From NCBI RefSeq assembly GCF_013403925.1, contig NZ_JABFDJ010000002.1, positions 558,001 through 622,000 of the forward strand: a stretch of DNA of 64,000 bases, given 5' to 3'. This DNA comes from Winogradskyella wichelsiae. GTDB taxonomy: Bacteria; Bacteroidota; Bacteroidia; Flavobacteriales; Flavobacteriaceae. How positions within the stretch are numbered: the stretch's first letter is position 1; the number at the start of each line of letters is the position of its first letter. The translations under genes and the position numbers were made by a program. Of this stretch, positions 54,001 through 63,120 are shown piece by piece. The notes beneath the pieces are model-generated. The model was not told the DNA's origin and did not search any database. It was given only the letters and a program-made list of their open reading frames with translations.

Positions 54001-54196
54001 AAAAAGATTTAAGCATATCTATTATCCGTTCTTTCATTTCGCCTACTGCTTTATTAGTAAACGTAATGGCTAAAATGGACTTAAATTGGTCGTTACTCTT
54101 AGATTGAATTAAGATTTTTAAATAGGCTTTTGCTAGTGTAAAGGTTTTTCCACTACCAGCAGAAGCGTTGTATATTTTAAAGGCTGAATTTTGCAA
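51065..54196 (-). CDS. AddA-like UvrD/REP helicase-nuclease
   Basis: 1043 residues from a TTG start; no in-frame ATG occurs before the upstream stop. Walker A 'YNASAGSGKTFTLAKAYL' at the N-terminus, motif Ia 'AITFTNKAVGEMKERI', Walker B 'YFIDEFQDTSNMQW', 'LVGDAKQAIYRWRGGEAEQF', 'TIHKSKGLEFPVVIFPYADL' and 'LLYVVLTRAVEQLY' define a superfamily 1A helicase. The C-terminal nuclease has 'QLRPDRLNINSKNEAIIIDY' followed by KTGDQ. This is the RecB/AddA plan. With the AddB-like protein at 45477-48239 it probably resects DNA double-strand breaks for RecA loading. Divergent from superoxide dismutase. Confidence 0.9.
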   Translation of the reverse strand: MQNSAFKIYNASAGSGKTFTLAKAYLKILIQSKSNDQFKSILAITFTNKAVGEMKERIIDMLKSFSKEESLTHPNPMFVAICEELSIIPEVLHSKSKQVLKHIIHNYGAFDISTIDGFTHRVIRTFAHDLKLPINFEVELDQGRLLSEAVDSLIAKAGRDKALTKVLVDFAIEKADDDKSWDISFDFNKISKLLVNENDLFAINALKEKTLDDFKVLKQQLAKEVTEIEETLIVTANKALTLIDESGLQYNDFSGSYLPKFFKKVSVKAFSISFDTAWQNTLVEGNALYPKRVKDDIASVIDSIQPQLAQAFSDIKTFIFKLKLKKGFYRNIIPLSVLNAIQNELDILKSDQNKMLISEFNSIISNEIKNQPTPFIYERLGEKFKHYFIDEFQDTSNMQWENLVPLLENALSAVNGSAMLVGDAKQAIYRWRGGEAEQFIKLYNKIDQPFQLAAEVLPLETNYRSAKAVIEFNNSFFKYLSETAFSESTYADLYKKAKQNTHNKSEGYVNLNFLDVQKEDDIHEMYADQVLETIKECERNGFPLDDICVLVRKRKEGVAIASFLNDNGIKITSSETLLLKNSDKVIFINSFLKLLIQPDNDRLKIDVLSYLAEQYQAEDKHLFFTTYLKKDLDDMFLELRNIDLFIDKNQCLQLPLYELVEHVVRLFNLNKNSDAYLQFYLDVVLEFTQKQNSDVSAFVNYFEKKEDTLSVVTPENMNAVQIMTIHKSKGLEFPVVIFPYADLDIYRELEPKVWFPVAAESHNGFSTLLLNYNKDVEEFGEIGALIYNRHQSELELDNINLLYVVLTRAVEQLYIITKKDIDAKGAVKGNTYAGMFINFLMKENKWNDSELNYSFGTLNPNQNISEKETPSDPLKLISVPKEAHNLNIVTKSGLLWDTQQEVAIERGNLVHLILSKIKTKTDLELAFSNLLISGEITAKNKEALERLVMQVINHPKLALYFKDGFRIYNERDIITNSGQQLRPDRLNINSKNEAIIIDYKTGDQKSFHAAQLSDYEFVLNQMNLTVTHKLLVYINDTIEVLEV

Positions 54197-54263
54197 AAGA
54201 TAATTTTTATACCAAAATAGGCAATCTTAATAGTTTATTAAGAGAAATTAAGACACAAAATTG

Positions 54264-54271
54264 TAAATTTG
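54264..54271 (+). promoter_or_regulatory. Candidate -7 box for superoxide dismutase
   Basis: Exact TAAATTTG, 41 bases before the ATG. No TTG 19-20 bases upstream, so this is one-box evidence. Confidence 0.45.
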
Positions 54272-54311
54272 AGTTCAAGGAATTTATTAACCAATTAAAA
54301 ACATAAATATT

Positions 54312-54920
54312 ATGGCTTTCGAATTACCGAAATTAAAATATGCTTATGATGCTTTAGAACCGAATATTGATGCTCGCACAATGGAGATTCATCATACTAA
54401 ACATCACCAAGGCTACACAAATAAATTAAACGCAGCAATTGAAGGAACTGATCTAGAAGGTAAAACTATAGAAAATATTCTTATCAACTTAGATACAGAT
54501 AACAAAGCAGTACGAAATAATGGTGGCGGATTTTACAACCACTCATTATTTTGGGACGTAATGAACCCTGAAGGAAAGGGTCGTTTATCTGGAGACTTAA
54601 AAGATGCTATTGAAGCAGAATTTGGTTCTTTTGAGGCATTTAAAGATGCATTTTCTAGTGCAGCAGCAACACGTTTTGGTTCTGGTTGGGCCTGGTTATG
54701 TGTACATGAAGGTGGAAAAGTTGAAGTTTGTTCTACAGCAAACCAAGACAATCCATTAATGCCAGGAATTGGTTGTGAAGGAACTCCAATTTTAGGTTTA
54801 GATGTATGGGAACATGCTTACTACTTAAACTACCAAAATAAAAGACCAGAATATATTGAAGCTTTCTTTAATGTAATTAACTGGAACGAAGTTGAGCGTC
54901 GTTACGCTGAAGCTAAATAA
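54312..54920 (+). CDS. Superoxide dismutase, Fe/Mn family
   Basis: 202 residues. Metal ligands in '[14 protein letters not shown]', '[11 protein letters not shown]' and '[18 protein letters not shown]' (Asp and His). Converts superoxide to peroxide and oxygen in the cytosol. Fe versus Mn cannot be told from sequence alone. Its own promoter box and a perfect terminator make a single-gene unit. Confidence 0.95.
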   Translation: MAFELPKLKYAYDALEPNIDARTMEIHHTKHHQGYTNKLNAAIEGTDLEGKTIENILINLDTDNKAVRNNGGGFYNHSLFWDVMNPEGKGRLSGDLKDAIEAEFGSFEAFKDAFSSAAATRFGSGWAWLCVHEGGKVEVCSTANQDNPLMPGIGCEGTPILGLDVWEHAYYLNYQNKRPEYIEAFFNVINWNEVERRYAEAK

Positions 54921-54954
54921 TTTTTTAGTTTCATTTATTTAGACTTATAAAGAG

Positions 54955-54985
54955 AATCCGAACATTTAAATGTTCGGATTTTTTT
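54955..54985 (+). terminator. Terminator of superoxide dismutase
   Basis: A fully palindromic stretch (54955-54980) capable of a 10-11-bp stem, then a T-run. Follows the stop codon by 34 bases. Confidence 0.85.
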
Positions 54986-55028
54986 ATTTGTCTTATTTGA
55001 ATTACCTACGTGAAATAATTTAGAGATA

Positions 55029-55478
55029 TCACAAAACAGTTTCTATAATATATTTCTGATCTCTAAATTTAATCTCATCTCCAACACTCTTAGACAATAA
55101 CAATTGTGCAATTGGTGTTACCGCAGAAATTGCATAATAAGACACATTATCTATCATAATTTCACCAGCGCTTATTGCAATAAAATAATTAGATGTGCTT
55201 GTTTTTACTACACTACCAAACGCCACTTTATTGTGCTTTGATTCTATATTTATTTTATGAAGAATTTGCTTCTGATTTTCGATTTCAGATAACTGATGAC
55301 CTGCTTTTTCACGTTCTAACTGCAACATCGCTCTTCCTGTTTCGTGTTTGTCGCCTGCGCTACTTTTGGTTTCAGATTCTAATGAATATTGAATATCTGA
55401 TATCGCTTTATTTACCGTTAACAATCGGTTATCAACAAACTCTATGCATGCGTTATATAATGCTTCTTTAATAATCAT
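55029..55478 (-). CDS. GreA/GreB-like transcription elongation factor paralogue
   Basis: 149 residues. N-terminal coiled-coil hairpin with acidic tip region 'ESETKSSAGDKHETGRAM' (Asp and Glu as in Gre factor tips), then a C-terminal FKBP-like Gre domain ('VAFGSVVKTSTSNYFIAISA', 'AISAVTPIAQLLLSKSVGDE'). In flavobacterial annotations such genes are often mislabelled as a 3-oxoacyl-ACP synthase; I see no such motif. It may rescue stalled RNA polymerase or compete with GreA. Overlaps mtgA by 4 bases. Confidence 0.8.
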   Translation of the reverse strand: MIIKEALYNACIEFVDNRLLTVNKAISDIQYSLESETKSSAGDKHETGRAMLQLEREKAGHQLSEIENQKQILHKINIESKHNKVAFGSVVKTSTSNYFIAISAGEIMIDNVSYYAISAVTPIAQLLLSKSVGDEIKFRDQKYIIETVL

Positions 55479-56158
55479 TCTTTAGGCTTTAGATTTAATG
55501 TTCCGTAGTATCGCATCTGCTTCACAATCCACTGTTTTCGTTTTTGAATATAAGCAGATGCCGGATTTGCTTTATAACTTCTAGGGTTTGGTAACACAGC
55601 AACTATTGCTGCGGCTTCATAAGGACCTAAATTAGCTGCTGATTTCTTAAACCAATGTTTCGCAGCAGCTTCTACCCCATAAACTCCTTTCCCCATTTCA
55701 ATACTGTTTAAATACACCTCTAAAATACGCTCCTTACTCCAGATTGTTTCAATTAAAAAAGTAAAATAGGCTTCTAAGCCTTTACGCAACCAACTTCGTT
55801 CTGGCCATAAAAACACATTCTTTGCCGTTTGCTGACTTATGGTACTTCCGCCTTTAATACGTTTTCCTTTTTTATTGTATTCATAAGCTTTTTCAATCGC
55901 TTCTAAATCAAATCCATTGTGGTTTACAAATTTTTGATCTTCACTACAAATCACTGCCAATTGCATGTTTTTTGAAATGTCTTCCATTGGCACCCAATTA
56001 TGTTTCCAAAGCTCTGTTTCTTCAGTGTTTTCGAAATATCGAATCACCATAAGTGGTGTAATAAGAACAGGAACATATTTAAATAATACCACTGAACCAA
56101 CTGAAATTATAATGCTCCAAATAAATAATTTTGCTAAAAATCGAAAAATTCTCTTCAT
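55475..56158 (-). CDS. mtgA: Monofunctional biosynthetic peptidoglycan transglycosylase
   Basis: 227 residues. N-terminal membrane anchor ('FLAKLFIWSIIISVGSVVLF'). GT51 motifs: 'AVICSEDQKFVNHNGFD' (motif I with catalytic Glu), 'IKGGSTISQQTAKNVFLW' (motif II), and 'KERILEVYLNSIEMGKGVYG' with 'AAAKHWF' (motifs III-V). No transpeptidase domain. Polymerises lipid II into glycan strands. Overlaps the GreA-like gene by 4 bases; 3 bases from the FAD oxidoreductase gene. Confidence 0.94.
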   Translation of the reverse strand: MKRIFRFLAKLFIWSIIISVGSVVLFKYVPVLITPLMVIRYFENTEETELWKHNWVPMEDISKNMQLAVICSEDQKFVNHNGFDLEAIEKAYEYNKKGKRIKGGSTISQQTAKNVFLWPERSWLRKGLEAYFTFLIETIWSKERILEVYLNSIEMGKGVYGVEAAAKHWFKKSAANLGPYEAAAIVAVLPNPRSYKANPASAYIQKRKQWIVKQMRYYGTLNLKPKE

Positions 56159-56161
56159 CCC

Positions 56162-57277
56162 TTAATCTAATAAATCTGCTAATTGTTTTCCTATTGTGCT
56201 TCCTATCGCAATCCCCATACCACCTAAACGCACACCACAAAACACATTATTAGACAACTGTTTTACTATTGCTTTTTTCTGTTTACCGACTCCCATAATA
56301 CCAGACCATCGATGCTCAATTTCAAAATTTGTTTGAGGCAATATTGTTGTTTTTAATAATTCTTCAAGTTTATTTTGAATGAGATGTGTTTCTCCAAATT
56401 GAGTAGTTTCTTCCGTTTTAAAATCTAGATTTCTCCCTCCTCCTAACAAGATTCTATTGTCTATATTTCTAAAATAGTAATACCCTTCATCTAAATGAAA
56501 TGTTCCTTTTATATGCAAATTATCTATTGGTTTGGTAATTAAAACTTGCGCTCTAGCTGGTTTAACTTTTGGTAGGTCTAAATCCTTAGCAAATCCATTT
56601 GTTGCAATAAAGAGTTTTTTTGTTGAAAACGTAAAATGATTTGTATTTAATTTTACAGAATCTGCATCCCCCGAAAAAGAATCTACAGTACAATTATTTA
56701 GTATTTTTATTCCTAGAGACTGCACCTTGTAAAGTAAAGCATCCATCATTTTACCAGTATCAATCTGACCTTCAAAAGAATTAAAACTATATGTAGATTT
56801 TATCTTTTTAAAGCCAAAATTGTTTTCCTTAAAAGAAAACACTTCAGCTTTAAACAATGGAAGTAAAAGTTGATTGATATATTCTTGTCTCTCAATACAT
56901 AAATTGTACAATGCATCATCAGAGTCTAAGAACAATTCATAACCGCCAAGATTTTGATAATCTATAGTATTATCGCCCAAGATTGTACGAAGTAAATGAA
57001 GTCCCTCTATTCGTTTTTTAATTAATTCTAAGACTTCTGCCTCTGAATGATGATTTAAATCGTTTACAATTTCACTTAAACTTCCAAAACATGTAAAACC
57101 TGCATTTTTAGTACTCGCCCCTTGTGGAAGCATTCCTTTTTCAATAATTAGAATCTTAGAATTTGGAAATCGTTGTTTTAATTGTAAAGCACAATTAAGG
57201 CCTACAATGCCGCTACCAACAATTGTATAATCGATGTTAGTTAACCAGTTTTTTATTTCCCAATATGATAAGTTCAT
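56162..57277 (-). CDS. FAD-dependent oxidoreductase (DAO family)
   Basis: 371 residues. Rossmann FAD motif 'YTIVGSGIVGLNCALQLKQR', then 'MLPQGASTKNAGFTCFGS' and a C-terminal 'RWSGIMGVGKQKKAIVKQL' with 'GVRLGGMGIAIGSTIGKQLA', all typical of D-amino-acid oxidase/glycine oxidase-like flavoproteins. The substrate is a guess. Runs into mtgA with a 3-base gap, so the two and the GreA-like gene form one minus-strand unit. Confidence 0.88.
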   Translation of the reverse strand: MNLSYWEIKNWLTNIDYTIVGSGIVGLNCALQLKQRFPNSKILIIEKGMLPQGASTKNAGFTCFGSLSEIVNDLNHHSEAEVLELIKKRIEGLHLLRTILGDNTIDYQNLGGYELFLDSDDALYNLCIERQEYINQLLLPLFKAEVFSFKENNFGFKKIKSTYSFNSFEGQIDTGKMMDALLYKVQSLGIKILNNCTVDSFSGDADSVKLNTNHFTFSTKKLFIATNGFAKDLDLPKVKPARAQVLITKPIDNLHIKGTFHLDEGYYYFRNIDNRILLGGGRNLDFKTEETTQFGETHLIQNKLEELLKTTILPQTNFEIEHRWSGIMGVGKQKKAIVKQLSNNVFCGVRLGGMGIAIGSTIGKQLADLLD

Positions 57278-57282
57278 AAGAT

Positions 57283-57312
57283 AAAAAAAGCCCCTAAAGT
57301 TAGGAGCTTTTT
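57283..57312 (-). terminator. Intrinsic terminator of the T9SS metalloprotease gene
   Basis: On the minus strand a stem of about 12 bp with one mismatch (centred at 57298) is followed by seven T. It lies between the metalloprotease stop and the FAD oxidoreductase start. Confidence 0.8.
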
Positions 57313-57329
57313 CAACTATAATTTAATTT

Positions 57330-60023
57330 TTAATCAACTATAATTTTCTTAGTTACTTTTTGTGAACCATCTATAATAGTTAATAAATAGACACCCGATT
57401 GTGCGTTGTTAAGTTGAATAGTTTTATTAAAGCTTCCTATATTATTAAATTTCTGATTGTAAATAGAACGACCTCTTATATCATAGACATCAATAGCAAT
57501 ATTTTCACTAGACCTAGGATTAAACTTGATATTAAATTCGCCATTATTTGGATTAGGATAAATACTTAAAGCTTCTAACTCATTATCTTGTAAAGATAAA
57601 TTTGTTGTATTACAAAATTCTACTGACCAACTATTTAACACCCCTGTATCTCCTGAAAAGAAATCGGCTATTAAGATGCTCCAATCTCCTTGGGAGTTTA
57701 AACCACTAAACTCAGATAATGGCTCAGACGGGCTATATGCATTTCCTACTCCTGTAAAATCACAGTCTATATCAGCTGCTTCATCGTCAAACTGAATATT
57801 AATATTGTCTGAACTGCTACAGTTTCCAATCCATACATCAACCTCTGTAGTACCGTTTGGATGTATTAGTCTTACTAATAAATCACCTACGTAAGTATGA
57901 TCGATATCTACGTTAAGCTTAAGTGATTCTATTGTGAAGTTATCAGGAACGTTGATTACGTTTTCTAAAGGTACTCCGTTTACACCAGATGTTGTACCTG
58001 TACCATCTGCAATAGCTTCATTAACATTGTTTGCACTATAAGTTGTACAATCTAAACTTGCTCCAATTGAAATGTTTTCAGTATTTAAATTAAAAAATAT
58101 TCCATTTGCTGCTTCTACCATAATTCTGCAATTAACAGAAGAAACGTTAGGTACTACAATATCGTAAGAACCATTATTTGCTACATTAGAAGCCAAAATG
58201 GTATCAAAGTTTTCTCCATCTGTTGCTAATAAAATATTAACATTAGCTTCATTTACACCGTTTGCTGTCGTACCAGCAACATCCCATGTTACTGTTTGCG
58301 TACTACCTACACTCCAGGTCTGACCAGATGTATTTTGAGACGTAACTATAAACGGACCGGCTGCAGCAACATTAGTAATAGTCATTTCATCTGAGTCGGT
58401 CTGGCCTCCTCTAGCGTCATTATCCCTAACGGTTAACATAAAATCGATACTTCTATTTACGCTAGATAATTTCTCCCATGTTGTAGAAGTACCTCCATTA
58501 GTTAATACATCCGAAAGTTGTGGCACATATCTTGTTGAGTTTTCAGTACCTTCAAAAGATCTAACTAAAGGTCCTGTAGTAATTGTTTCTGTTGGTAAGC
58601 CGGCTGAACCCAAATCGTATTGTTCCCAAGTATAAGTTAGAGTCTCTGTACCATCTACATCAGTAGAATTACTTCCATCTAACTTATAAGGTGTTCCTTG
58701 AGGTATTGTATAGTTGGCTCCTGCATTTGCAACTGGCTCTGTATTACCTGTAGATGTTCTATTTACAGGACAAGAACCTGTACTAGTAACATGAGACCAA
58801 ATTCGATTAATACTACCTTGGTGAAAATAAGCATCACTATTATTTTGTACATTATCAGATCCACAAATACCTGCATAAGCCATAATTGTTGAACCACTAC
58901 CTGGCTCATAGGCATTTGCTCCAGAGCGGTTTCCTCCGGAACAACTACCAATGGTTCCATTAAAAGTATGAGGCGCACCAAATTGATGTCCTAATTCATG
59001 TGCAACAAAATCGATATCAAAAGCATCACCTACAGGTTGAGAAATTCCAGTAACCCCTCTTGCTTTAAAATTATTATTACACGTTACTCCAAGACTCGCT
59101 AATCCACCTGCTCCAGTACTAAACGTATGCCCTATATCATAACCCCCAGATGTGATAGCAGCATTAATAATAGATTGACTTTGACCTATTAAGATACTCT
59201 CATTGTCATTATTAAAATCATCTGTATCACCGTCTGTGTATATTATCGCTTCATTATTATCAATCAAGGTTAAAGTAATTGATAAGTCGCGCTCAAAAAC
59301 ACTATTAACTCTAGTTAATGTTACAACAATTGCAGCCATAGCATCTGCCACTGTACCACCATGAAACTGCGTATATTCGCCAGTACAAGCAACAGCTATA
59401 CGGTAATTTCTTAGAGTACCATCGTTAGCGTTTCTTGCTGACGGTGTCTCAAAACTAGTTGTATCTAAAAGTGAATCATTGTCTATAACCCCACATTCAA
59501 ATTCAGAATTTTTTTCCATCAAATCCTTTTTAGAATAAACCGTATAGATATCTCCTACTTTAGTAAATGGATCAATGAATTGTGTGCCATTAGATGTTCC
59601 CAAAAACATAGCATGAAATCCTTTTGAAGTTATACTAAACCTAATAATCTCTGTTGGGTTATCTACACCTTGACCAGCGTAGCTTCGCATATCAGGATAC
59701 TTAGCCTGAAGCTCTGACTCCATAACGGAAGCTTCAAACACTTTAAATTTACTAAGCTTACCTTCTGAGTTTGGAAAAGAAATAATTGTATTACCGATAT
59801 TCTCTCTATTTCCTACCTGAGCTAATGTATTTCTTAGATTTTCAAGATTTAGATGAAAAAATTTTTCTTTCTGAAGTTCTATTTTCCTTACGACCTGTTG
59901 AGACTGTTTTGCTTTTTCAGCATTTACACTCGTCCATAATTGAGTTGAATTTTGACCTTGAGCGGATATTGAAATAAGCACAATGATAACAGTGCTAATT
60001 TTTAAAGCGTAGTTTTTAAGCAT
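57330..60023 (-). CDS. Secreted T9SS metalloprotease (reprolysin-like) with proprotein convertase P domain
   Basis: 897 residues. Signal peptide 1-22. A propeptide-like N-terminal part precedes a zinc protease domain with HExxHxxGxxH, 'HELGHQFGAPH' at 342-352, as in reprolysin/M12B-like enzymes. A later beta-sandwich precedes a P domain at about 670-800 ('HTYVGDLLVRLIHPNGTTEV', 'SQGDWSILIADFFSGDTG', 'SWSVEFC'). The type A sorting domain is at about 820-897 ('IYPNPNNGEFNIKF', 'SGVYLLTIIDGSQKVTKK'). A secreted protease probably used to break down environmental protein. Single gene with a terminator after it. Confidence 0.92.
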   Translation of the reverse strand: MLKNYALKISTVIIVLISISAQGQNSTQLWTSVNAEKAKQSQQVVRKIELQKEKFFHLNLENLRNTLAQVGNRENIGNTIISFPNSEGKLSKFKVFEASVMESELQAKYPDMRSYAGQGVDNPTEIIRFSITSKGFHAMFLGTSNGTQFIDPFTKVGDIYTVYSKKDLMEKNSEFECGVIDNDSLLDTTSFETPSARNANDGTLRNYRIAVACTGEYTQFHGGTVADAMAAIVVTLTRVNSVFERDLSITLTLIDNNEAIIYTDGDTDDFNNDNESILIGQSQSIINAAITSGGYDIGHTFSTGAGGLASLGVTCNNNFKARGVTGISQPVGDAFDIDFVAHELGHQFGAPHTFNGTIGSCSGGNRSGANAYEPGSGSTIMAYAGICGSDNVQNNSDAYFHQGSINRIWSHVTSTGSCPVNRTSTGNTEPVANAGANYTIPQGTPYKLDGSNSTDVDGTETLTYTWEQYDLGSAGLPTETITTGPLVRSFEGTENSTRYVPQLSDVLTNGGTSTTWEKLSSVNRSIDFMLTVRDNDARGGQTDSDEMTITNVAAAGPFIVTSQNTSGQTWSVGSTQTVTWDVAGTTANGVNEANVNILLATDGENFDTILASNVANNGSYDIVVPNVSSVNCRIMVEAANGIFFNLNTENISIGASLDCTTYSANNVNEAIADGTGTTSGVNGVPLENVINVPDNFTIESLKLNVDIDHTYVGDLLVRLIHPNGTTEVDVWIGNCSSSDNINIQFDDEAADIDCDFTGVGNAYSPSEPLSEFSGLNSQGDWSILIADFFSGDTGVLNSWSVEFCNTTNLSLQDNELEALSIYPNPNNGEFNIKFNPRSSENIAIDVYDIRGRSIYNQKFNNIGSFNKTIQLNNAQSGVYLLTIIDGSQKVTKKIIVD

Positions 60024-60119
60024 ATATTATTTTTTAATAGTTCATAAAGTTACGTTAATTATATTAAAATGTTCACTTACCCATAAATCCCACGTATTCC
60101 TAATACCTTTTAAAACAAA

Positions 60120-60147
60120 AAAACCCAAACTTTTACGTTTGGGTTTT
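60120..60147 (-). terminator. Intrinsic terminator of the fabH-accB-accC unit
   Basis: Perfect 11-bp stem (60137-60147 with 60120-60130, loop TTTTAC on plus) followed on the minus strand by a run of T, 4 bases after the accC stop codon. Confidence 0.85.
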
Positions 60148-60150
60148 AAT

Positions 60151-61503
60151 TTATTCTTCAATCTCTTTTTCTAATACAAAGTCTTCCATAAACTTGGTGG
60201 TGTAATTACCCGCTAAGTAATCTGGATGATCCATCAGTTGCCTGTGGAAAGGTATTGTTGTTTTAATCCCCTCTATTACAAACTCGTCTAATGCACGCTT
60301 CATTTTATTGATAGCCTCTTCTCTTGTTTGAGCTGTTGTTATCAACTTTGCAATCATAGAATCATAATTAGGTGGAATAGTATAACCTGCATAAACATGA
60401 GTATCTAAACGCACTCCATGTCCGCCTGGTGCATGTAATGTAGTTATCCTTCCTGGTGAAGGTCTAAAATCATTAAATGGATCTTCAGCATTAATTCTAC
60501 ATTCTATAGAGTGCAAGTTTGGCGTATAGTTTTTACCAGAAATTGGCACACCTGCTGCTACTAATATTTGCTCACGGATAAGATCAAAATCAATAACTTG
60601 TTCTGTTATTGGATGCTCTACCTGAATACGTGTATTCATTTCCATGAAGTAGAAGTTTCTATGTTTATCTACTAAAAATTCAACTGTTCCTGCACCTTCA
60701 TACTTAATAAACTCTGCAGCTTTAACAGCAGCTTTACCCATTTTATTTCTCAATTTATCAGTCATAAATGGAGAAGGCACTTCTTCTGTTAGTTTTTGGT
60801 GACGTCTCTGAATAGAACAATCTCGTTCTGATAAGTGACATGCTTTACCGTTAGCATCACCAACAATTTGTATTTCTATGTGGCGAGGCTCTTCAATAAG
60901 CTTCTCCATATACATATCATCATTTCCGAAAGCAGCTTTAGATTCTGAACGTGCGGATTCCCAAGCATTCTCTAGATCTTCTGGTTTCCAAACGGCACGC
61001 ATACCTTTTCCACCACCACCTGCAGAAGCTTTAAGCATTACAGGGTAACCTGTCTGTTTAGCTACTTTTACACATTCTTCAAAAGTTTCAATGATTCCTT
61101 CACTACCTGGTACACATGGTACACCAGCAGCTTTCATTGTAGCTTTAGCATTGGCTTTATCTCCCATTCGGTTAATCATCTCTTCTGATGCACCGATGAA
61201 TTTTATACCATGCTCTTCACAAATTTTTGAAAATTTAGCATTTTCAGACAAAAAACCATAACCTGGGTGAATGGCATCTGCATTTGTAATTTCTGCTGCT
61301 GCAATAATATTAGACATCTTAAGATAAGACTCACTACTAGGTGGCGGTCCTATACAAACGGCTTCGTCTGCAAACTTAACAGGCAAACTATCTGCATCTA
61401 CAGTAGAGTATACTGCCACAGTTTTAATGCCCATTTCTTTACAGGTTCTGATAACTCTTAGTGCTATCTCACCTCTATTGGCAATTAATATTTTTTTAAA
61501 CAT
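60151..61503 (-). CDS. accC: Acetyl-CoA carboxylase biotin carboxylase subunit
   Basis: 450 residues. ATP-grasp enzyme that carboxylates biotin on AccB. '[20 protein letters not shown]', '[15 protein letters not shown]', glycine-rich ATP loop '[15 protein letters not shown]', '[14 protein letters not shown]' and '[16 protein letters not shown]'. Terminal gene of the fabH-accB-accC unit. Confidence 0.97.
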   Translation of the reverse strand: MFKKILIANRGEIALRVIRTCKEMGIKTVAVYSTVDADSLPVKFADEAVCIGPPPSSESYLKMSNIIAAAEITNADAIHPGYGFLSENAKFSKICEEHGIKFIGASEEMINRMGDKANAKATMKAAGVPCVPGSEGIIETFEECVKVAKQTGYPVMLKASAGGGGKGMRAVWKPEDLENAWESARSESKAAFGNDDMYMEKLIEEPRHIEIQIVGDANGKACHLSERDCSIQRRHQKLTEEVPSPFMTDKLRNKMGKAAVKAAEFIKYEGAGTVEFLVDKHRNFYFMEMNTRIQVEHPITEQVIDFDLIREQILVAAGVPISGKNYTPNLHSIECRINAEDPFNDFRPSPGRITTLHAPGGHGVRLDTHVYAGYTIPPNYDSMIAKLITTAQTREEAINKMKRALDEFVIEGIKTTIPFHRQLMDHPDYLAGNYTTKFMEDFVLEKEIEE

Positions 61504-61578
61504 AACTTTCTAATATTTAAAATTTCAAATTCCAAATCCCTAGTTTAAAGGAATCTTGTTTTGGAATTTTAAATTTGG

Positions 61579-62058
61579 TTATGAAGGATCAACTAAAAAT
61601 AATGGTTGATCAAATTCTACAGGTGAAGAGTCATCTACTAATACTTTCACAATTTTACCAGAAATTTCTGATTCAATCTCATTGAACAACTTCATTGCCT
61701 CAATAACACAAAGTACATCACCTTCTTTTATATCCGTACCTACTTCAACAAAGACAGGTTTGTCTGGAGATGGCTTACGATAAAACGTACCAATAATTGG
61801 TGATTTTATAGTAATATATTTTGAATCTTCAGTCGATGCTGCTACAGGCGCCGCTTCTGCTGTTGGTACCGCAGTTTGCATTGGCATTTGTTGCTGTGGC
61901 ATAGCTGCTGTATGCATTGGGACTTGTTGTACTATTGTAGTCTCGTTTTCAGAACCTGTTCTAATAGTAATTTTAATATCGTCCATTTCTAACTTAACTT
62001 CACTTGCACCAGATTTAGCTACAAATTTTATTAAGTTTTGAATTTCTTTTATATCCAT
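61579..62058 (-). CDS. accB: Acetyl-CoA carboxylase biotin carboxyl carrier protein
   Basis: 159 residues. Biotin lysine K123 in 'CVIEAMKLFNEIES'. Typical N-terminal helical region and Ala/Pro/Gln-rich linker (about 44-75), then the biotinyl barrel with 'IKSPIIGTFYRKPSPDK'. Accepts carboxyl groups from AccC for malonyl-CoA synthesis. Sits 75 bases before accC. Confidence 0.97.
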   Translation of the reverse strand: MDIKEIQNLIKFVAKSGASEVKLEMDDIKITIRTGSENETTIVQQVPMHTAAMPQQQMPMQTAVPTAEAAPVAASTEDSKYITIKSPIIGTFYRKPSPDKPVFVEVGTDIKEGDVLCVIEAMKLFNEIESEISGKIVKVLVDDSSPVEFDQPLFLVDPS

Positions 62059-62090
62059 AATATTAAGATATTTTGTTAGTTAGTTTTTCG

Positions 62091-63086
62091 TTAGGAGTTA
62101 TAGGCCCATTTAAAATAAATTGAACCCCAAGTAAATCCACCACCAAAGGCAGCAAATATTATTTTGTCACCTTTTTTAAGTTGTGACTCGAAATCAAATA
62201 GTAATAAAGGTAATGTTGCAGAAGTAGTGTTACCGTACTTCTCTATATTCATCAGAACTTTGTCTGCGTCTAGATTTATTCTGTTAGCTGTAGCATCTAT
62301 AATGCGCTTATTAGCTTGGTGTGCTGCAAGCCAAGAAATGTCATCGTTAGTTAGACTATTTCTTTTCATAATCTTTTCAGCTACATCTGCCATATTAAAT
62401 ACCGCATTTTTAAATACGGTTTTCCCGTCTTGGAATACATAATGTTTTCCTTCGTCGAAAGTTTCTTTAGTTATAGGGTAAGAAGATCCACCATAAGTAG
62501 CTTGTAAAAAGTCTCTTCCTTCTCCATCACTTCTTAATAACTCATCTTGTAATCCTAAACCTTCTTCATTTGGTTCAAAAAGTACAGCTCCAGCTCCATC
62601 ACCAAATATGATGCAAGTTGCTCTGTCTTTATAATTAATAAATGAAGAGTTTTTATCTGCTCCTATTAAAAGAATTTTTTTATAACGACCAGCTTCTATG
62701 TAAGCTGCTGCAGTAGACATTCCGAATAGGAAACTAGAACATGCTGCTTCTAAATCGAAAGAAAATGCATTTACGGCTCCAATTTGTGTGGCTGTATAGG
62801 CAGCTGTTGAAGCGGCTTTCATGTCTGGTGATGCTGTACAGACAATCACCAATTCGATCTCCTTTGGATCTAAGCCTTTTTTCTGAATAAGATCTTCAGC
62901 TGCTTTTATGGCTAGGAATGATGTTCCTTTTCCTTCTTCTTTTAGAATTCTTCGCTCCTTTATACCTGTCCTCGAGGTAATCCATTCGTCATTGGTCTCA
63001 ACCATTGTTTCTAGTATTTTGTTAGTTAAAACATACTCAGGAACATAGCCTCCGACAGCTGTAATTGCCGCTGTGATTTTACTCAT
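62091..63086 (-). CDS. fabH: Beta-ketoacyl-ACP synthase III
   Basis: 331 residues. Condenses acetyl-CoA with malonyl-ACP to start fatty-acid synthesis. C116 in 'FDLEAACSSFLFGM', His in 'WLAAHQANKRIIDA', and Asn in 'EKYGNTTSATLPLLLFDF'. N-terminus 'AITAVGGYVPEYVLTNKILE'. A likely start of a separate transcript, since a terminator separates it from rpmF. Three TTGACAAA units lie in its leader. Confidence 0.96.
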   Translation of the reverse strand: MSKITAAITAVGGYVPEYVLTNKILETMVETNDEWITSRTGIKERRILKEEGKGTSFLAIKAAEDLIQKKGLDPKEIELVIVCTASPDMKAASTAAYTATQIGAVNAFSFDLEAACSSFLFGMSTAAAYIEAGRYKKILLIGADKNSSFINYKDRATCIIFGDGAGAVLFEPNEEGLGLQDELLRSDGEGRDFLQATYGGSSYPITKETFDEGKHYVFQDGKTVFKNAVFNMADVAEKIMKRNSLTNDDISWLAAHQANKRIIDATANRINLDADKVLMNIEKYGNTTSATLPLLLFDFESQLKKGDKIIFAAFGGGFTWGSIYFKWAYNS

Positions 63087-63120
63087 TATTAGCTTTTAGA
63101 TTAATTAAAAGTATGAAAAA

